A stretch of 64,000 nucleotides of DNA from Candidatus Enterococcus courvalinii (GCF_017315945.1 NZ_JAFLWI010000016.1:124001-188000); one strand, 5' to 3'. Counted from the first letter of the stretch, positions 1 to 8,267 are shown. The notes: generated by a model from the sequence alone, not told the origin. Translations and numbers: made by a program.

Positions 1-460
1 AATTAGCATGAATGCCATACTTCTCGGCTAATTCAAATAAAGCTTGACCAACTGCTTGATCCCCGACGGAATGTGTCTCCATGTGCACTGGAAACTCACC
101 AAGTAATTCTTTAAAATATAAAATTTGTGCGTCCATTTCTTGTTTGATTTCATGATAGTCGAATGTCAACGTCCCGCCATTTTTATAATGACTAGAAGAG
201 AGAAACATGCCGTTTTCATCCACTAAACTAGGAATTTTTTTCGCATCTGTCACTGGTTTTCCTAAAGTAAAATTGATATGCAAATTGATTTCCACGGTTG
301 GATTAGTTGCTTGTATCAATGATGCCCCAGCTTTGGCTTCAGGCATATTCACCATTAAAGAGGTGCTTTTCACGATTCCTTCTCTCACACTTTTTGCAAT
401 TCCCAAATTAATAGCCTCTGACATTCCTAAGTCATCTGCGTTTAAAATAAATTTTCTCAT
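1..460 (-). CDS. ChbG/YdjC-family carbohydrate deacetylase, partial (3' end outside window)
   Basis: This is the N-terminal 153 residues of a YdjC/ChbG-type zinc-dependent deacetylase; family members are about 250 residues and remove N-acetyl groups from phosphorylated amino-sugar oligosaccharides in the cytosol. The hallmark NADDLG stretch is at residues 7-12, a HIN metal-site segment follows at about residue 60, and HMETHSVGD is seen near residue 125. Two ATG codons are adjacent (460 and 463); the inner one is 7 bases from GGAAGG and is preferred. It starts 22 bases after the bglP stop, so it belongs to the licT-bglP operon and probably trims an acetylated beta-glycoside imported by that PTS. 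A full-length paralogue lies at 17936. The substrate is inferred. Confidence 0.85.
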   Translation of the reverse strand, partial: MRKFILNADDLGMSEAINLGIAKSVREGIVKSTSLMVNMPEAKAGASLIQATNPTVEINLHINFTLGKPVTDAKKIPSLVDENGMFLSSSHYKNGGTLTFDYHEIKQEMDAQILYFKELLGEFPVHMETHSVGDQAVGQALFELAEKYGIHAN

Positions 461-481
461 CATTCAGCCTTCCTTTTTCAC

Positions 482-2317
482 TTACTTCGTTTGAATCAGA
501 TGATTTTTATCTGTTAATGAAACCTTGACTTCTGGATAATCAAGTGTATTTGTCAAAACGACTGCTGTTGTCGTATCATAGTCAGCTAATTGACTGAAAT
601 CGACTTGTCCAATGACTTGTCCTGCAGTTACTCGATCACCTTGTTTGACCTGCCAAGAAAAACCTTTTCCATTTAATTCTACTGTATTCAAACCAATATG
701 GATCAATAATTGCTTGCCATCATCAGCAGTAAACCCAATCGCATGTTTCGTTTGAGCAATTAGCTCCACGACGCCGTTAACAGGTGCGTATACAGTGCCA
801 TCACTTGGTTTGATTGCAAATCCTTCCCCCATGCTTTTTGAAGAAAATACCGGATCGTTGATTTCTGAAATTGGCAAATATTCTCCATTTAAAGGAGCTA
901 CTACTAAGTCCGCTTCATATAAGTCAGTAGAGGCAACTGATTCTGCTAGAATGATTTCCTTTTCTTCATTAATTGTTTTCATTTGCTTACGCATCCACCA
1001 AGCAGTGGCGCCTAGCGCAACGAAAAATGACACACCATTTGCTAATAATTGTGCACTAAAATTATTTCCTGGTCCTACAAACATCGAGAATGTAAAAATA
1101 TTTGCTACTGGTGTAAATGAATAAGCTTTAGTTTCAAAAAATCCACTGATTGCTCCACCAAGTGCTGCAGAAATCGAACCAATAATGAAGGGCATTTTAT
1201 ACTTTAAGTTAATCCCATAGATAGCAGGCTCTGTGATTCCAAAAAATCCTGATAATGAAGCAGATGCAGCAATTTCTTTGTCTTTTCCTTTTCTCAAAAA
1301 CAACCAAGCACCCACTACAGCACCAAATTGACCAAATACACCATTTGATCCAATTGGTAAAATCGTATCTGCACCAGTGTTTTGAATATTGATTAAAGCA
1401 ATCGGTAAAATTCCCCAATGTAAACCAACCATTACTAATAATTGGAATAAGCCACCTAATAAAGCACCAGCTAAAATCGGACTAAACGCATACATGCTGA
1501 AGTATGCTGTCCCAATTAGATTTGCGATTCCATTTCCTAGAGGACCAATCAAAGCAAATACCGCAATCCCGGTAATGATCATTGTAAAGAAGGGAACAAA
1601 TACGGTATGAGTAACTTTAGGCAATACTTTTTTAACGCCACGTTCAATGTAACTTTGTGCCCAAATCGCTAGGATTGTTGGCACTACAGCGCCACCATAA
1701 GTTTTGAAACTAATCGTTAACCCTAACAAGGACGCACTATCTAAAATACTAGCATCAGTCAATGGATAGATCATTGCCGCTGCTATTGCCAAAGCAATAA
1801 ATTGATTTGTCTTAAATCGATTCGCTGCTGTTACTGCGATAAATAAGGGTAATAACGTAAAGACACCAGAAGCCAAGATACTCAATAATTGATATAGTCC
1901 GCTATCTGCCGGCAAAATGTTGTACATGGAAAGTGGAATCAAAAACCCTTTTAAAATCCCCGCAGCTGCCAGCACTCCGATATAAGGAGTAAAAATAGCT
2001 GAAATTGTCGCAAATAATTCATCGTACCATTTTTGTTTCTCTTTTGGTTCATCTATTTGTTCTTCTGCATCTTCTGGTAATAGTTTGACTAATTCATCAA
2101 AGACATCCACCACATCACTTCCAATCACTACTTGATGCTGCCCTCCAGATTCCACATATTGAATCACACCAGGTACTTCTTTGATTTCTTCTTTCTCAAC
2201 TTTTTGTCCATTGTTTAAATAAAAACGCAAGCGTGTTGCGCAGTGTGTTAATGATGAAACATTTTCTTTTCCTCCCACTGCTTCTAAAATTGCTTGTGCT
2301 CTTTGTCGATCGTCCAT
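482..2317 (-). CDS. bglP: Beta-glucoside-type PTS transporter, EIIBCA
   Basis: A 611-residue PTS permease in the B-C-A domain order of BglP/BglF. It takes up and phosphorylates an aryl- or alkyl-beta-glucoside at the membrane. The EIIB domain (about 1-85) has the phosphorylatable cysteine in THCATRLRF (Cys26). The multi-spanning EIIC domain covers about 105-455. The EIIA domain (about 480-611) has the active histidine in LLIHIG (about His540). The ATG at 2317 follows AAGGAGG by 6 bases; the open frame extends 15 codons further but without a ribosome site. It lies downstream of licT, separated by a RAT/terminator switch, so expression should depend on LicT and substrate. The exact sugar cannot be read from sequence. 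The operon here has no 6-phospho-beta-glucosidase within the window; one could lie to the left. Confidence 0.93.
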   Translation of the reverse strand: MDDRQRAQAILEAVGGKENVSSLTHCATRLRFYLNNGQKVEKEEIKEVPGVIQYVESGGQHQVVIGSDVVDVFDELVKLLPEDAEEQIDEPKEKQKWYDELFATISAIFTPYIGVLAAAGILKGFLIPLSMYNILPADSGLYQLLSILASGVFTLLPLFIAVTAANRFKTNQFIALAIAAAMIYPLTDASILDSASLLGLTISFKTYGGAVVPTILAIWAQSYIERGVKKVLPKVTHTVFVPFFTMIITGIAVFALIGPLGNGIANLIGTAYFSMYAFSPILAGALLGGLFQLLVMVGLHWGILPIALINIQNTGADTILPIGSNGVFGQFGAVVGAWLFLRKGKDKEIAASASLSGFFGITEPAIYGINLKYKMPFIIGSISAALGGAISGFFETKAYSFTPVANIFTFSMFVGPGNNFSAQLLANGVSFFVALGATAWWMRKQMKTINEEKEIILAESVASTDLYEADLVVAPLNGEYLPISEINDPVFSSKSMGEGFAIKPSDGTVYAPVNGVVELIAQTKHAIGFTADDGKQLLIHIGLNTVELNGKGFSWQVKQGDRVTAGQVIGQVDFSQLADYDTTTAVVLTNTLDYPEVKVSLTDKNHLIQTK

Positions 2318-2352
2318 TTCTTTTTCCTCCTTGAAAATTGTTCGTAAAAAAC

Positions 2353-2406
2353 AAAAAACCAAAAAAACTAGCCCTCTTCAATCAAAAGAGAGTCGCTTTT
2401 TTGGTT
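2353..2406 (-). terminator. Conditional terminator between licT and bglP
   Basis: Read on the minus strand, CTCTTTTGATTGAAGAG forms a hairpin directly followed by a run of seven T. The flanks AACCAAAAAA and TTTTTTTGGTT can extend the stem. Its upstream arm overlaps the RAT at 2402-2430, so the two structures exclude each other. Confidence 0.8.
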
Positions 2407-2430
2407 ATGCCTGGTCGAACCAGTTACACT
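2402..2430 (-). promoter_or_regulatory. RAT antiterminator site upstream of bglP
   Basis: The minus strand carries TAACTGGTTCGACCAGGCAT just after the licT stop. It matches the BglG/LicT ribonucleic antiterminator pattern and nearly repeats the site at 3319. LicT bound here would block the overlapping terminator and let transcription enter bglP. Confidence 0.8.
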
Positions 2431-3248
2431 CAAATTTCACTTATTTTTTTGATGTGGATCAGCAGATAAAGCAAGTCTTCTTCGTCCAACGTCCACCCGT
2501 AAGACTCTTGTAAGTAATGCTCGATTTTCTTGACACACTGCGCTTCTTGTACATATTGTGCTCGCAGTGTTTGATACAATTCATTTTTTCGATACTCAGT
2601 TGTCTCATGGTTAAGCTTTCGAGCAATAAAATATTTAAGATGTGTCACAAAACGCAAATAATAAAACGAATCTTCTGAGAACTCTTTATGGAAATGATAC
2701 GTAATAATATTGTTCACATCACTGATAATTTTAATGTAAGGATCCACTTTTTCACGCTCACCAAGACTTGCTTGACTATTGATAAAATGTAAGGCATAGG
2801 CGTGTGCCTCTTGTCTAGGTATTTCTTTACCTGTTTCTTCAGCCAAGTAGTTCACCGCCCAATTGCCCAATGCAAATTCTTTTGGGAAAAATTTTTCGAT
2901 CTCAATTCGAAACGGTGCACTCAAAGAAATTCCTTGGTCCAAACGTTGCAACATATAGTTTGTGTGATCCGCAACATTTAAAAACAAAAGATCTGTCGTT
3001 GGTAACTGGAGTTCTTGCTCAGCTTTTTTGACAATTTGATGAGAGTAATTCATGACTTCTAACGGAAATTGAGCCAAATTGATTCCCTTTAGATTTGAGT
3101 CATTTAGTTGATACACTTTTTCGACTTCATCTTCTGCAATCGTTTTAGGAAATTTTCCAAAGCCAATTCCCACTTCTGCAACAATGACTTCTTTGCCATC
3201 TTTCATCGCTAATGCAAAATTGTTATTGATACTCTTGATGATCTCCAA
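2430..3248 (-). CDS. licT: BglG/LicT-family transcriptional antiterminator
   Basis: A 272-residue RNA-binding antiterminator. Residues 1-55 are the CAT domain (SINNNFALAM start), followed by PRD1 (about 65-170) and PRD2 (about 175-272), whose histidines are phosphorylated by PTS proteins. In this family the EII of the cognate PTS inactivates the protein when no sugar is available and HPr activates it. The start is TTG: it aligns with the usual MKIxKIxNNN beginning of the family and follows GGGGGTGG; there is no in-frame ATG nearby. Two RAT/terminator pairs, one before licT and one before bglP, are its evident targets, so it controls its own synthesis and the transporter. Confidence 0.93.
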   Translation of the reverse strand: MEIIKSINNNFALAMKDGKEVIVAEVGIGFGKFPKTIAEDEVEKVYQLNDSNLKGINLAQFPLEVMNYSHQIVKKAEQELQLPTTDLLFLNVADHTNYMLQRLDQGISLSAPFRIEIEKFFPKEFALGNWAVNYLAEETGKEIPRQEAHAYALHFINSQASLGEREKVDPYIKIISDVNNIITYHFHKEFSEDSFYYLRFVTHLKYFIARKLNHETTEYRKNELYQTLRAQYVQEAQCVKKIEHYLQESYGWTLDEEDLLYLLIHIKKISEI

Positions 3249-3272
3249 CTCACCACCCCCAATCTAAGACAA

Positions 3273-3322
3273 TAAAAAAGCCAACATTAATACACTGCTT
3301 CCACAGTCTATTACATGCTGGT
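3273..3322 (-). terminator. Conditional terminator in the licT leader
   Basis: On the minus strand a long stem, CCAGCATGTAATA paired with TATTAATGTTGG plus CTG/CAG near the loop, is followed by CTTTTTTATT. It sits between the promoter and licT and its first arm overlaps the end of the RAT, the classic LicT switch layout. Confidence 0.8.
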
Positions 3323-3349
3323 TGATGCCTGGTCGGACCAGTAACACGC
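3319..3349 (-). promoter_or_regulatory. RAT antiterminator site in the licT leader
   Basis: Minus-strand GTTACTGGTCCGACCAGGCAT matches the LicT/BglG RAT pattern and shares its core with the site before bglP. It overlaps the terminator stem at 3273-3322. Confidence 0.8.
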
Positions 3350-3362
3350 CTTTTATGTGAAC

Positions 3363-3391
3363 ATCATAACGGTATCTACCGCAAAAGTCAA
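3363..3391 (-). promoter_or_regulatory. licT-bglP operon promoter with adjacent cre-like site
   Basis: Minus-strand TTGACT (3386-3391) and TATGAT (3363-3368) are separated by 17 bases. Just upstream, 3399-3412 reads TGTAACCGTTTTTT on the plus strand, matching the CcpA cre consensus TGWAANCGNTNWCA at 12 of 14 positions, so glucose repression is likely. Confidence 0.75.
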
Positions 3392-3474
3392 CAACAAATG
3401 TAACCGTTTTTTATTTTTTATTACAATTGTTATCAAACTCATCTATTTTTTGAGCAAGACTAGCAGAACTGATT

Positions 3475-3521
3475 CAAAAAATTGAACCTTCTGCCCGATC
3501 GTTTCGTGGCAGAAAGTTCAA
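3475..3521 (-). terminator. Terminator of the riboflavin operon
   Basis: A 14-base arm pair, TTGAACTTTCTGCC and GGCAGAAGGTTCAA with one mismatch, is followed on the minus strand by TTTTTT. It lies about 55 bases after the ribH stop. Confidence 0.85.
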
Positions 3522-3577
3522 CTTCTAATTTTCCTTATTTTTTAAGGAAGCAAATGAACGAAGTCATCCTACTGTAC

Positions 3578-4048
3578 TCAGTTATTAGTGAGTTGTTGTG
3601 TTAAAGAAATCATTTCAAGCAATCCTTGAGCCACACTCGCACCATTGTTGCCAGCTTTCGTCCCTGAGCGTTCAATTGCTTGTTCAATCGTTTCTGTTGT
3701 TAGCACGCCAAACATGACTGGCGTTTCCGATGCTAAACCAACTTGTGCCACTCCTTTTGCCACTTCGTTACTAACCAATTCATAATGCGTCGTTGCTCCA
3801 CGAATCACTGCACCAAGAGTCAGTACGCCATCATATTGATTCATTGCCAAGATTTTCTTGGTCATAAAGGGGATTTCAAATGCTCCGGGAACCCAATAAA
3901 CATCAATATCCTCTTCGTTCACGCCGTGGCGGACTAAGCTATCGACTGCTCCACTTAATAGTTTCGATGTAATAAATTCGTTAAATCGTGCAATGACAAT
4001 CCCGATTTTTTTCGTATTTCCATAAAAGTGTCCTTCAAAAGTATGCAT
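3578..4048 (-). CDS. ribH: 6,7-dimethyl-8-ribityllumazine synthase
   Basis: A 156-residue lumazine synthase that condenses 5-amino-6-ribitylamino-uracil with 3,4-dihydroxy-2-butanone 4-phosphate, the penultimate riboflavin step. Family features include [12 protein letters not shown] near the N-terminus, the WVPGAFEIP substrate loop, [12 protein letters not shown] and the histidine in that loop. I place the start at the ATG at 4048, 6 bases after GGAG; the longer frame to 4066 begins with TTG and overlaps the ribA stop. The length equals the roughly 154 residues of the Bacillus protein. It is the last gene of the riboswitch-controlled operon. Confidence 0.95.
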   Translation of the reverse strand: MHTFEGHFYGNTKKIGIVIARFNEFITSKLLSGAVDSLVRHGVNEEDIDVYWVPGAFEIPFMTKKILAMNQYDGVLTLGAVIRGATTHYELVSNEVAKGVAQVGLASETPVMFGVLTTETIEQAIERSGTKAGNNGASVAQGLLEMISLTQQLTNN

Positions 4049-4062
4049 TGTTTTCTCCATTC

Positions 4063-4491
4063 TCAAATTGATAGTAAGTGATGAAATTTCGTTTTTTTCG
4101 TTTGTAGATACTTGTAATTTTCTTTTTCCGGCGGGATCTCAAGCGGAACGCGTTCAACGACCTCAATTCCTTGTTCCGACAGTTGCGTCACTTTTTCTGG
4201 ATTATTCGTCAATAATTCGATTCTCTTGATACCCATTTTCTTTAGCATTTCTACTGCAAATTGGTATGTTCGCTCATCTGGCTCAAATCCCAAAGCAAGA
4301 TTTGCATCATAAGTATCCATGCCTGTTTCTTGTAACTGATAGGCAAATAATTTATTTTTTAGCCCAATTCCTCTTCCTTCTTGACGCAAATAAAGGATGG
4401 CACCTACTCCTCTTTCCGAAATCAGCTTCATCGCTTCATGAAGCTGGTCACCACAATCACAGCGATGGGAACTAAATACATCACCCGTCAA
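4063..4491 (-). CDS. ribA: GTP cyclohydrolase II segment of frameshifted RibBA
   Basis: This frame encodes most of the GTP cyclohydrolase II half of RibBA, which opens GTP to start riboflavin synthesis. Seen here are [20 protein letters not shown] with two of the three zinc cysteines, the RQEGRGIGL loop, and the C-terminal [11 protein letters not shown] segment. As a separate ORF it would start at a TTG (4491) with no ribosome site and would lack the first zinc cysteine: the expected GDVKNSKEPLLVRIHSEC segment lies upstream in the same frame, before that TTG. It is therefore the 3' part of a broken ribBA rather than an independent gene. Inserting one G in the GGG run at 4542-4544 restores one 392-residue RibBA across 4063-5240. 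Confidence 0.8.
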   Translation of the reverse strand: MTGDVFSSHRCDCGDQLHEAMKLISERGVGAILYLRQEGRGIGLKNKLFAYQLQETGMDTYDANLALGFEPDERTYQFAVEMLKKMGIKRIELLTNNPEKVTQLSEQGIEVVERVPLEIPPEKENYKYLQTKKTKFHHLLSI

Positions 4492-5240
4492 ACATTCAGA
4501 ATGAATCCGTACGAGTAAAGGTTCTTTACTATTTTTGACATCCCTTTTGTTAGCAATAAGTGTTCTTTGCCAGCCTTGTCTTCAAACAAAGTTAATTCGA
4601 AGTCACCGTATGCTGTAGGTAATTGAACAGTTGGTCGTTGATCTTCCAGATACTGTTTCAACTCTTCGACAGTAATAAGTGGCAACTGCCAGCTACGTGC
4701 CAAAACTTTGAGTTGCTCCAAACGTGCCATCGTTCCATCTTCATTTAGAATCTCACATATATAGGCTGCTTCTGATTGATTGGTTAATTTTGCTAAATCA
4801 AGCGCAGCCTCTGTATGTCCTCTTCGTGCCAAGACGCCACCTTCCTTGCCTATCAATGGAAAAACGTGACCTGGTTGATGGAACATCGTCGCTTTCGTTG
4901 TTGTTTGTCCTAAGGCTTTGATCGTCTTTGCTCGATCATAAGCAGAAATTCCAGTACTTGTGGTTTCATAATCAACACTGATTGTAAATGCCGTGCCAAA
5001 AGGATCGGTGTTTTTTTGAACCATCTCCGTTAACTCCAGCTGCTTAGCACGTTTAAGAGAGACTGGCGCACAAATTAGTCCTCGCGCGAATTTAGTCATA
5101 AAATTAATTGTTTCTGGTGAGACTAAGTTTGCGATTCCCACTAAATCTCCTTCTGCCTCCCGAGTTTCATCATCTGCTACGATAATTAAGTTTCCTTTTC
5201 GTAATTCTAGTAACGCTTCTTCGATTCTTTTATGGCTCAT
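4488..5240 (-). CDS. ribBA: 3,4-dihydroxy-2-butanone 4-phosphate synthase part of frameshifted RibBA
   Basis: Residues 1-200 are a complete RibB domain, which converts ribulose 5-phosphate to 3,4-dihydroxy-2-butanone 4-phosphate: VADDETREAEGDL (acidic loop), TSTGISAYDRAKTI and RRGHTEAALDLAKL are all present. The next 30 residues (PTAYGDFELTLFED) begin the GTP cyclohydrolase II domain. After LLLTKG the frame leaves the family sequence and ends 17 codons later, because one base is missing from a G run at 4542-4544. The ATG at 5240 follows AAGGA by 8 bases. RibB activity is likely retained; the second half depends on frameshifting, a sequence error or is lost. It lies between ribE and ribH in the operon. 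Confidence 0.85.
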   Translation of the reverse strand: MSHKRIEEALLELRKGNLIIVADDETREAEGDLVGIANLVSPETINFMTKFARGLICAPVSLKRAKQLELTEMVQKNTDPFGTAFTISVDYETTSTGISAYDRAKTIKALGQTTTKATMFHQPGHVFPLIGKEGGVLARRGHTEAALDLAKLTNQSEAAYICEILNEDGTMARLEQLKVLARSWQLPLITVEELKQYLEDQRPTVQLPTAYGDFELTLFEDKAGKEHLLLTKGMSKIVKNLYSYGFILNV

Positions 5241-5256
5241 CTGTCTTGTCCTTCTT

Positions 5257-5853
5257 TCACTTCTTACAAATTCCTTGTGCCTTTACATACTTTCCTAATA
5301 AGTCAGTTTCAATATTGACCGATTGGCCTTGAATCAGTTTTCCTAAATTTGTTTGCTCTTTTGAGTGTGGAATCAAGCTAACTGAAAATGTCTGCTCCGT
5401 AGTCGCTGTAACGGTTAGACTAACACCATTAATGGCAACCGACCCTTGCGAGATAATTTCACCTCTAAAAGTAGTGGGCAAAGCGAAAACGAAAACAAAG
5501 GCATTTTCTTGAATTCTTTTTTGTACCAAGTGGGTCGTACCATCTATGTGCCCAGTTACCAAATGGCCTTCTAGTCGTCCGTTGTAAGGCAATGCACGTT
5601 CCAAATTAACCAAATCACCAACTTTCATTTGTGAAAAAGTTGTTCGCCGATACGTTTCTGGCATCATTTCCACACAAAAGCTTCGATTGTTGATTGCGAT
5701 TGCTGTTAGACATGTACCATTGATAGCCATACTGTCTCCAATTTGATAATTATCTAGTAAGTGTTCAGAGGCTTCGCAAGTGAGTTCGATCGTGTGTCCG
5801 CGTCGGGTGATTTTAGTTACCTTCCCCTGTTCTTGAATCAATCCAGTAAACAT
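5257..5853 (-). CDS. ribE: Riboflavin synthase, alpha subunit
   Basis: A 198-residue riboflavin synthase, which dismutates two lumazine molecules into riboflavin. It shows the two internally repeated lumazine-binding barrels: MFTGLIQEQGKV at the start, GDSMAINGTCLT near residue 40, and the matching GSVAINGVSLTV near residue 135, plus EGHLVTGHIDGT at about 95. Normal family length. The start ATG overlaps the region just after ribD (one base between the genes). Second gene of the FMN-controlled operon; also called ribC in some species. Confidence 0.95.
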   Translation of the reverse strand: MFTGLIQEQGKVTKITRRGHTIELTCEASEHLLDNYQIGDSMAINGTCLTAIAINNRSFCVEMMPETYRRTTFSQMKVGDLVNLERALPYNGRLEGHLVTGHIDGTTHLVQKRIQENAFVFVFALPTTFRGEIISQGSVAINGVSLTVTATTEQTFSVSLIPHSKEQTNLGKLIQGQSVNIETDLLGKYVKAQGICKK

Positions 5854-5854
5854 T

Positions 5855-6913
5855 TTATACTCTGCTCCCCACGATTTTTATTGTATTATCTAACTTTTTG
5901 ACGGTGACATTGTTCAACTCTGTTACTTTTTCAGCAGGGCGACTAGAGGATATACTTGCGACACTATCACCACCTAAAATTTTTGGCACAATATAAGTAA
6001 TCAACTCTTCCCAACAACCACTTGCCAAAAAAGCATCATGAATCTTTGCACCACCTTCAACATACACAGATTGGATCAAGCGTTCTCCTAATTTCGTTAA
6101 TACATTGGGGATCAAGACTTCCGGCAGATAAATTACTTCAACATGTTTCGGTAATGCCCCACGAATTTCAGACCGTTCTGTAAAAATTAGAACTGGTGCT
6201 GTCTCATCTTGAAAAATAGCAAGATTGTCGCGTTCAACTACTCTTCCTCGTCGATCCAAGATTACTCGATAAAACGGAAACTCGTTTATCGCACTGTTTA
6301 ACGTGGGATCGTCAGTCAAAATGGTTTGACTACCAACCAAAATCGCTTGATAACTCGTTCTTTCTTCTCGAACCTTTTTCATCACATAATCATTTGTTAG
6401 TCTGGTTCGTTGGTTCAATAAGGCTAATTTTCCATCTAGTGATATTGCTTGTTTCAGCGCCACAAATGGCCGCTTCTTTTCAAAAAAATAATTGTAATGT
6501 CGGTTTAAATTTCGAACCTCTTCTTCCAACACGCCAACTAAAACGTGAATCCCATGATCTCGCAGTTTCTTGACTCCTCGACCAGATACTATAGGATTAG
6601 GGTCTAACTGTCCGACCACTACTTGCTTGATTCCAGCGGCAATAATTGCCTCTGTACAAGGTGGTTGTTTTCCGTGATGGTCACAAGGTTCTAAAGTGAC
6701 ATAAATTGTTGAATTGAGTAGTTTTTCGGGAGTATCGCATAAATAATCAATTGCTGCTTTTTCCGCATGTGCCTCGCCATATGCTAAATGTGCACCGACT
6801 GCTAGGACTTGATCGTCTTTCACAATGACTGCACCGACTAAAGGGTTCGTAAATGTTTTCCCACGTCCTTTTTCTGCTGCTAGAATCGCTTGTTTCATAA
6901 ATCGTTCATGCAA
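5855..6913 (-). CDS. ribD: Bifunctional pyrimidine deaminase/reductase RibD
   Basis: A 352-residue fusion that deaminates and reduces the pyrimidine product of GTP cyclohydrolase II. The N-terminal deaminase has the zinc site HAEKAA (about residue 50) and PCDHHGKQPPC (about 75-85). The C-terminal reductase (about 145-352) has FVALKQAISLDGKLA, a TDDPTLN loop and VEGGAKI. The start codon is TTG at 6913, 7 bases after AAGGAGG; the alternative ATG at 6898 would be 22 bases from it. It is first in the operon and lies 27 bases after the riboswitch terminator hairpin. Confidence 0.94.
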   Translation of the reverse strand: MHERFMKQAILAAEKGRGKTFTNPLVGAVIVKDDQVLAVGAHLAYGEAHAEKAAIDYLCDTPEKLLNSTIYVTLEPCDHHGKQPPCTEAIIAAGIKQVVVGQLDPNPIVSGRGVKKLRDHGIHVLVGVLEEEVRNLNRHYNYFFEKKRPFVALKQAISLDGKLALLNQRTRLTNDYVMKKVREERTSYQAILVGSQTILTDDPTLNSAINEFPFYRVILDRRGRVVERDNLAIFQDETAPVLIFTERSEIRGALPKHVEVIYLPEVLIPNVLTKLGERLIQSVYVEGGAKIHDAFLASGCWEELITYIVPKILGGDSVASISSSRPAEKVTELNNVTVKKLDNTIKIVGSRV

Positions 6914-6933
6914 ATGAATTCCTCCTTTCCAAA

Positions 6934-6963
6934 CAAAAAAGCCCCGTGTAATTACACGAGGCC
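6934..6963 (-). terminator. Riboswitch expression-platform terminator
   Basis: Minus-strand GCCTCGTGTA and TACACGGGGC pair with a two-base loop and are followed by TTTTTTG. It lies between the FMN aptamer and ribD, so FMN binding should favour termination. Confidence 0.9.
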
Positions 6964-7038
6964 AATAGTCAAAATAAACTCAAAGAAGCACGACAAAAAA
7001 AGGGACACTTTTCCCGTCATTTTTTCGATAAGTTTTTC

Positions 7039-7162
7039 TTCTCCCATCCAGACTTTAACTGTCGGTTCTAGATTTTCACTAGATCAACCGCAAACTATTG
7101 CGGGTCACGGACTTCAAGTTAGACTTGTCACCGTCGGTCGGGAATTACACCCTGCCCCGAAG
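7039..7162 (-). promoter_or_regulatory. FMN riboswitch (RFN element)
   Basis: The minus strand carries the conserved RFN aptamer pieces in order: CTTCGGGGCAGGGTG, AATTCCCGACCGACGGTGA, GTCCGTGACCCGC, and the closing GTCTGGATGGGAGAAG. It is followed by the terminator at 6934-6963 and ribD, so riboflavin genes should be shut off when FMN is abundant. Confidence 0.97.
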
Positions 7163-7185
7163 AAACATATTCAATTAACAAAAAA

Positions 7186-7214
7186 AGCATACCGTTCAAA
7201 AAAAAGAATGTCAA
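7186..7214 (-). promoter_or_regulatory. Promoter of the riboflavin operon
   Basis: Minus-strand TTGACA (7209-7214) and TATGCT (7186-7191) are 17 bases apart, and transcription would begin just before the FMN aptamer. Confidence 0.75.
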
Positions 7215-7247
7215 CTGCTTTTTCTTGCACTTGATTCGCGGCTTGCT

Positions 7248-8267
7248 TCAAGTCATCGGAAAATGTTTGTGCCGCTTACGGTAATTCAATGGTGTGATTC
7301 CCTTGATTTTTTTGAATGAACGAACAAAGTAACTAGCTTCAACATAACCTAATTGATCGCTAATTTCACTGATTGTTAAATCGGTTGTCTTCAATAATTG
7401 TTCCGCCCAATAAATTTTTAATTTAGCATACATCTGACTAAAGGGTTCTCCAAATTCTTCTTTCAACTGCCGACTTAAATAGCTTGGACTCAAATTTGTC
7501 ACAGCGGCTAACATATTTAAATCGACATGACTTCCTTTATTGGCAAAAATCAAATCAATTGCCGGTTGTAGCATTTTATTTTTGGCTAGATAACTATCTT
7601 TTTCTGCCGCTAGTTGGTTTTCCAATAAAGAGTGACGAATATCTGCTTGCACTGTTTTTAAATCAACTGATTGATCCGGTACTTCTGCTTTTTTAGAAAT
7701 ACGGAGCGTCTGCTTATACGCTTTAATCAAATAATCTTTTTTGATCGCTTCTGTTACGATATATTCACTTAAACTTTCTAACATTGTAGCGGTTTTCTGT
7801 AAATCATTCAGCGTAAACTTCGGATATTGTTCAAATAATTCGTGGTGCTCCTCTTTAAATGTTTCCAGTCTTTTCTGGTCTTCTACTTGCAATACTTGTT
7901 CCAGCTTTTCTTGTCCATCTATGAGCAGAACTTCCCCGGCCATGATTGCACCAACATATTGATTATCAACCATGATTGGAATTGCCATATCAACAATATT
8001 AAAATGGCAACGATAAATAAACGGCTCTCCTGTTCGAACAGCTTCCAGTCCTCCTCTTGAATCACATTTTTCACAATAAACAGCCAATTCAGGATGATTG
8101 CGTACTAGTTGGCAAAAGGGTTGAACTTGGCTATGTCTCGTAATTGGTCTCCCTCGATAATCAACTAAAATAATAGCCAAATGAGTAGCGAGGGCTAGAC
8201 TTTCTTGAACTTTTTCCCATTTATCTAAATCTAAAACTTGTTCGATATCAAATAAAGTTGTGCTCAT
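7248..8267 (-). CDS. PocR-domain AraC-family transcriptional regulator
   Basis: A 339-residue regulator with an N-terminal PocR sensor domain (about 10-165; cysteines in YCEKCDSRGG and RCHF) and a C-terminal AraC helix-turn-helix pair (about 235-335; LSPSYLSRQLKEEFGEPFSQ and ISDQLGYVEASYFVRSFKKIKGITP). PocR domains bind small diols or hydrocarbon derivatives. It is divergent from the glycerol dehydrogenase / dihydroxyacetone kinase operon at 8439, so a role as its activator in response to glycerol or dihydroxyacetone is likely but inferred. GAGGTGA precedes the ATG at 8267. Nothing suggests it controls the riboflavin genes on its other side. Confidence 0.88.
   Translation of the reverse strand: MSTTLFDIEQVLDLDKWEKVQESLALATHLAIILVDYRGRPITRHSQVQPFCQLVRNHPELAVYCEKCDSRGGLEAVRTGEPFIYRCHFNIVDMAIPIMVDNQYVGAIMAGEVLLIDGQEKLEQVLQVEDQKRLETFKEEHHELFEQYPKFTLNDLQKTATMLESLSEYIVTEAIKKDYLIKAYKQTLRISKKAEVPDQSVDLKTVQADIRHSLLENQLAAEKDSYLAKNKMLQPAIDLIFANKGSHVDLNMLAAVTNLSPSYLSRQLKEEFGEPFSQMYAKLKIYWAEQLLKTTDLTISEISDQLGYVEASYFVRSFKKIKGITPLNYRKRHKHFPMT

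Noticed and set aside
207-494. Plus-strand ORF overlapping the ChbG-like gene
   Set aside because: Antisense shadow; the opposite strand encodes a clear YdjC-family protein over the same bases.
1209-1610. Additional ORFs inside bglP in other frames
   Set aside because: Low-complexity translations lying wholly within a well-supported PTS gene.
4488-4560. Programmed -1 frameshift producing full-length RibBA
   Set aside because: ACA-AAA-GGG is not a standard X-XXY-YYZ slippery site and I saw no convincing downstream pseudoknot; a deletion or sequence error is simpler, though not excluded.
6890-7234. Plus-strand 114-codon ORF
   Set aside because: It lies antisense across the FMN riboswitch and terminator, which fully explain the conserved sequence.
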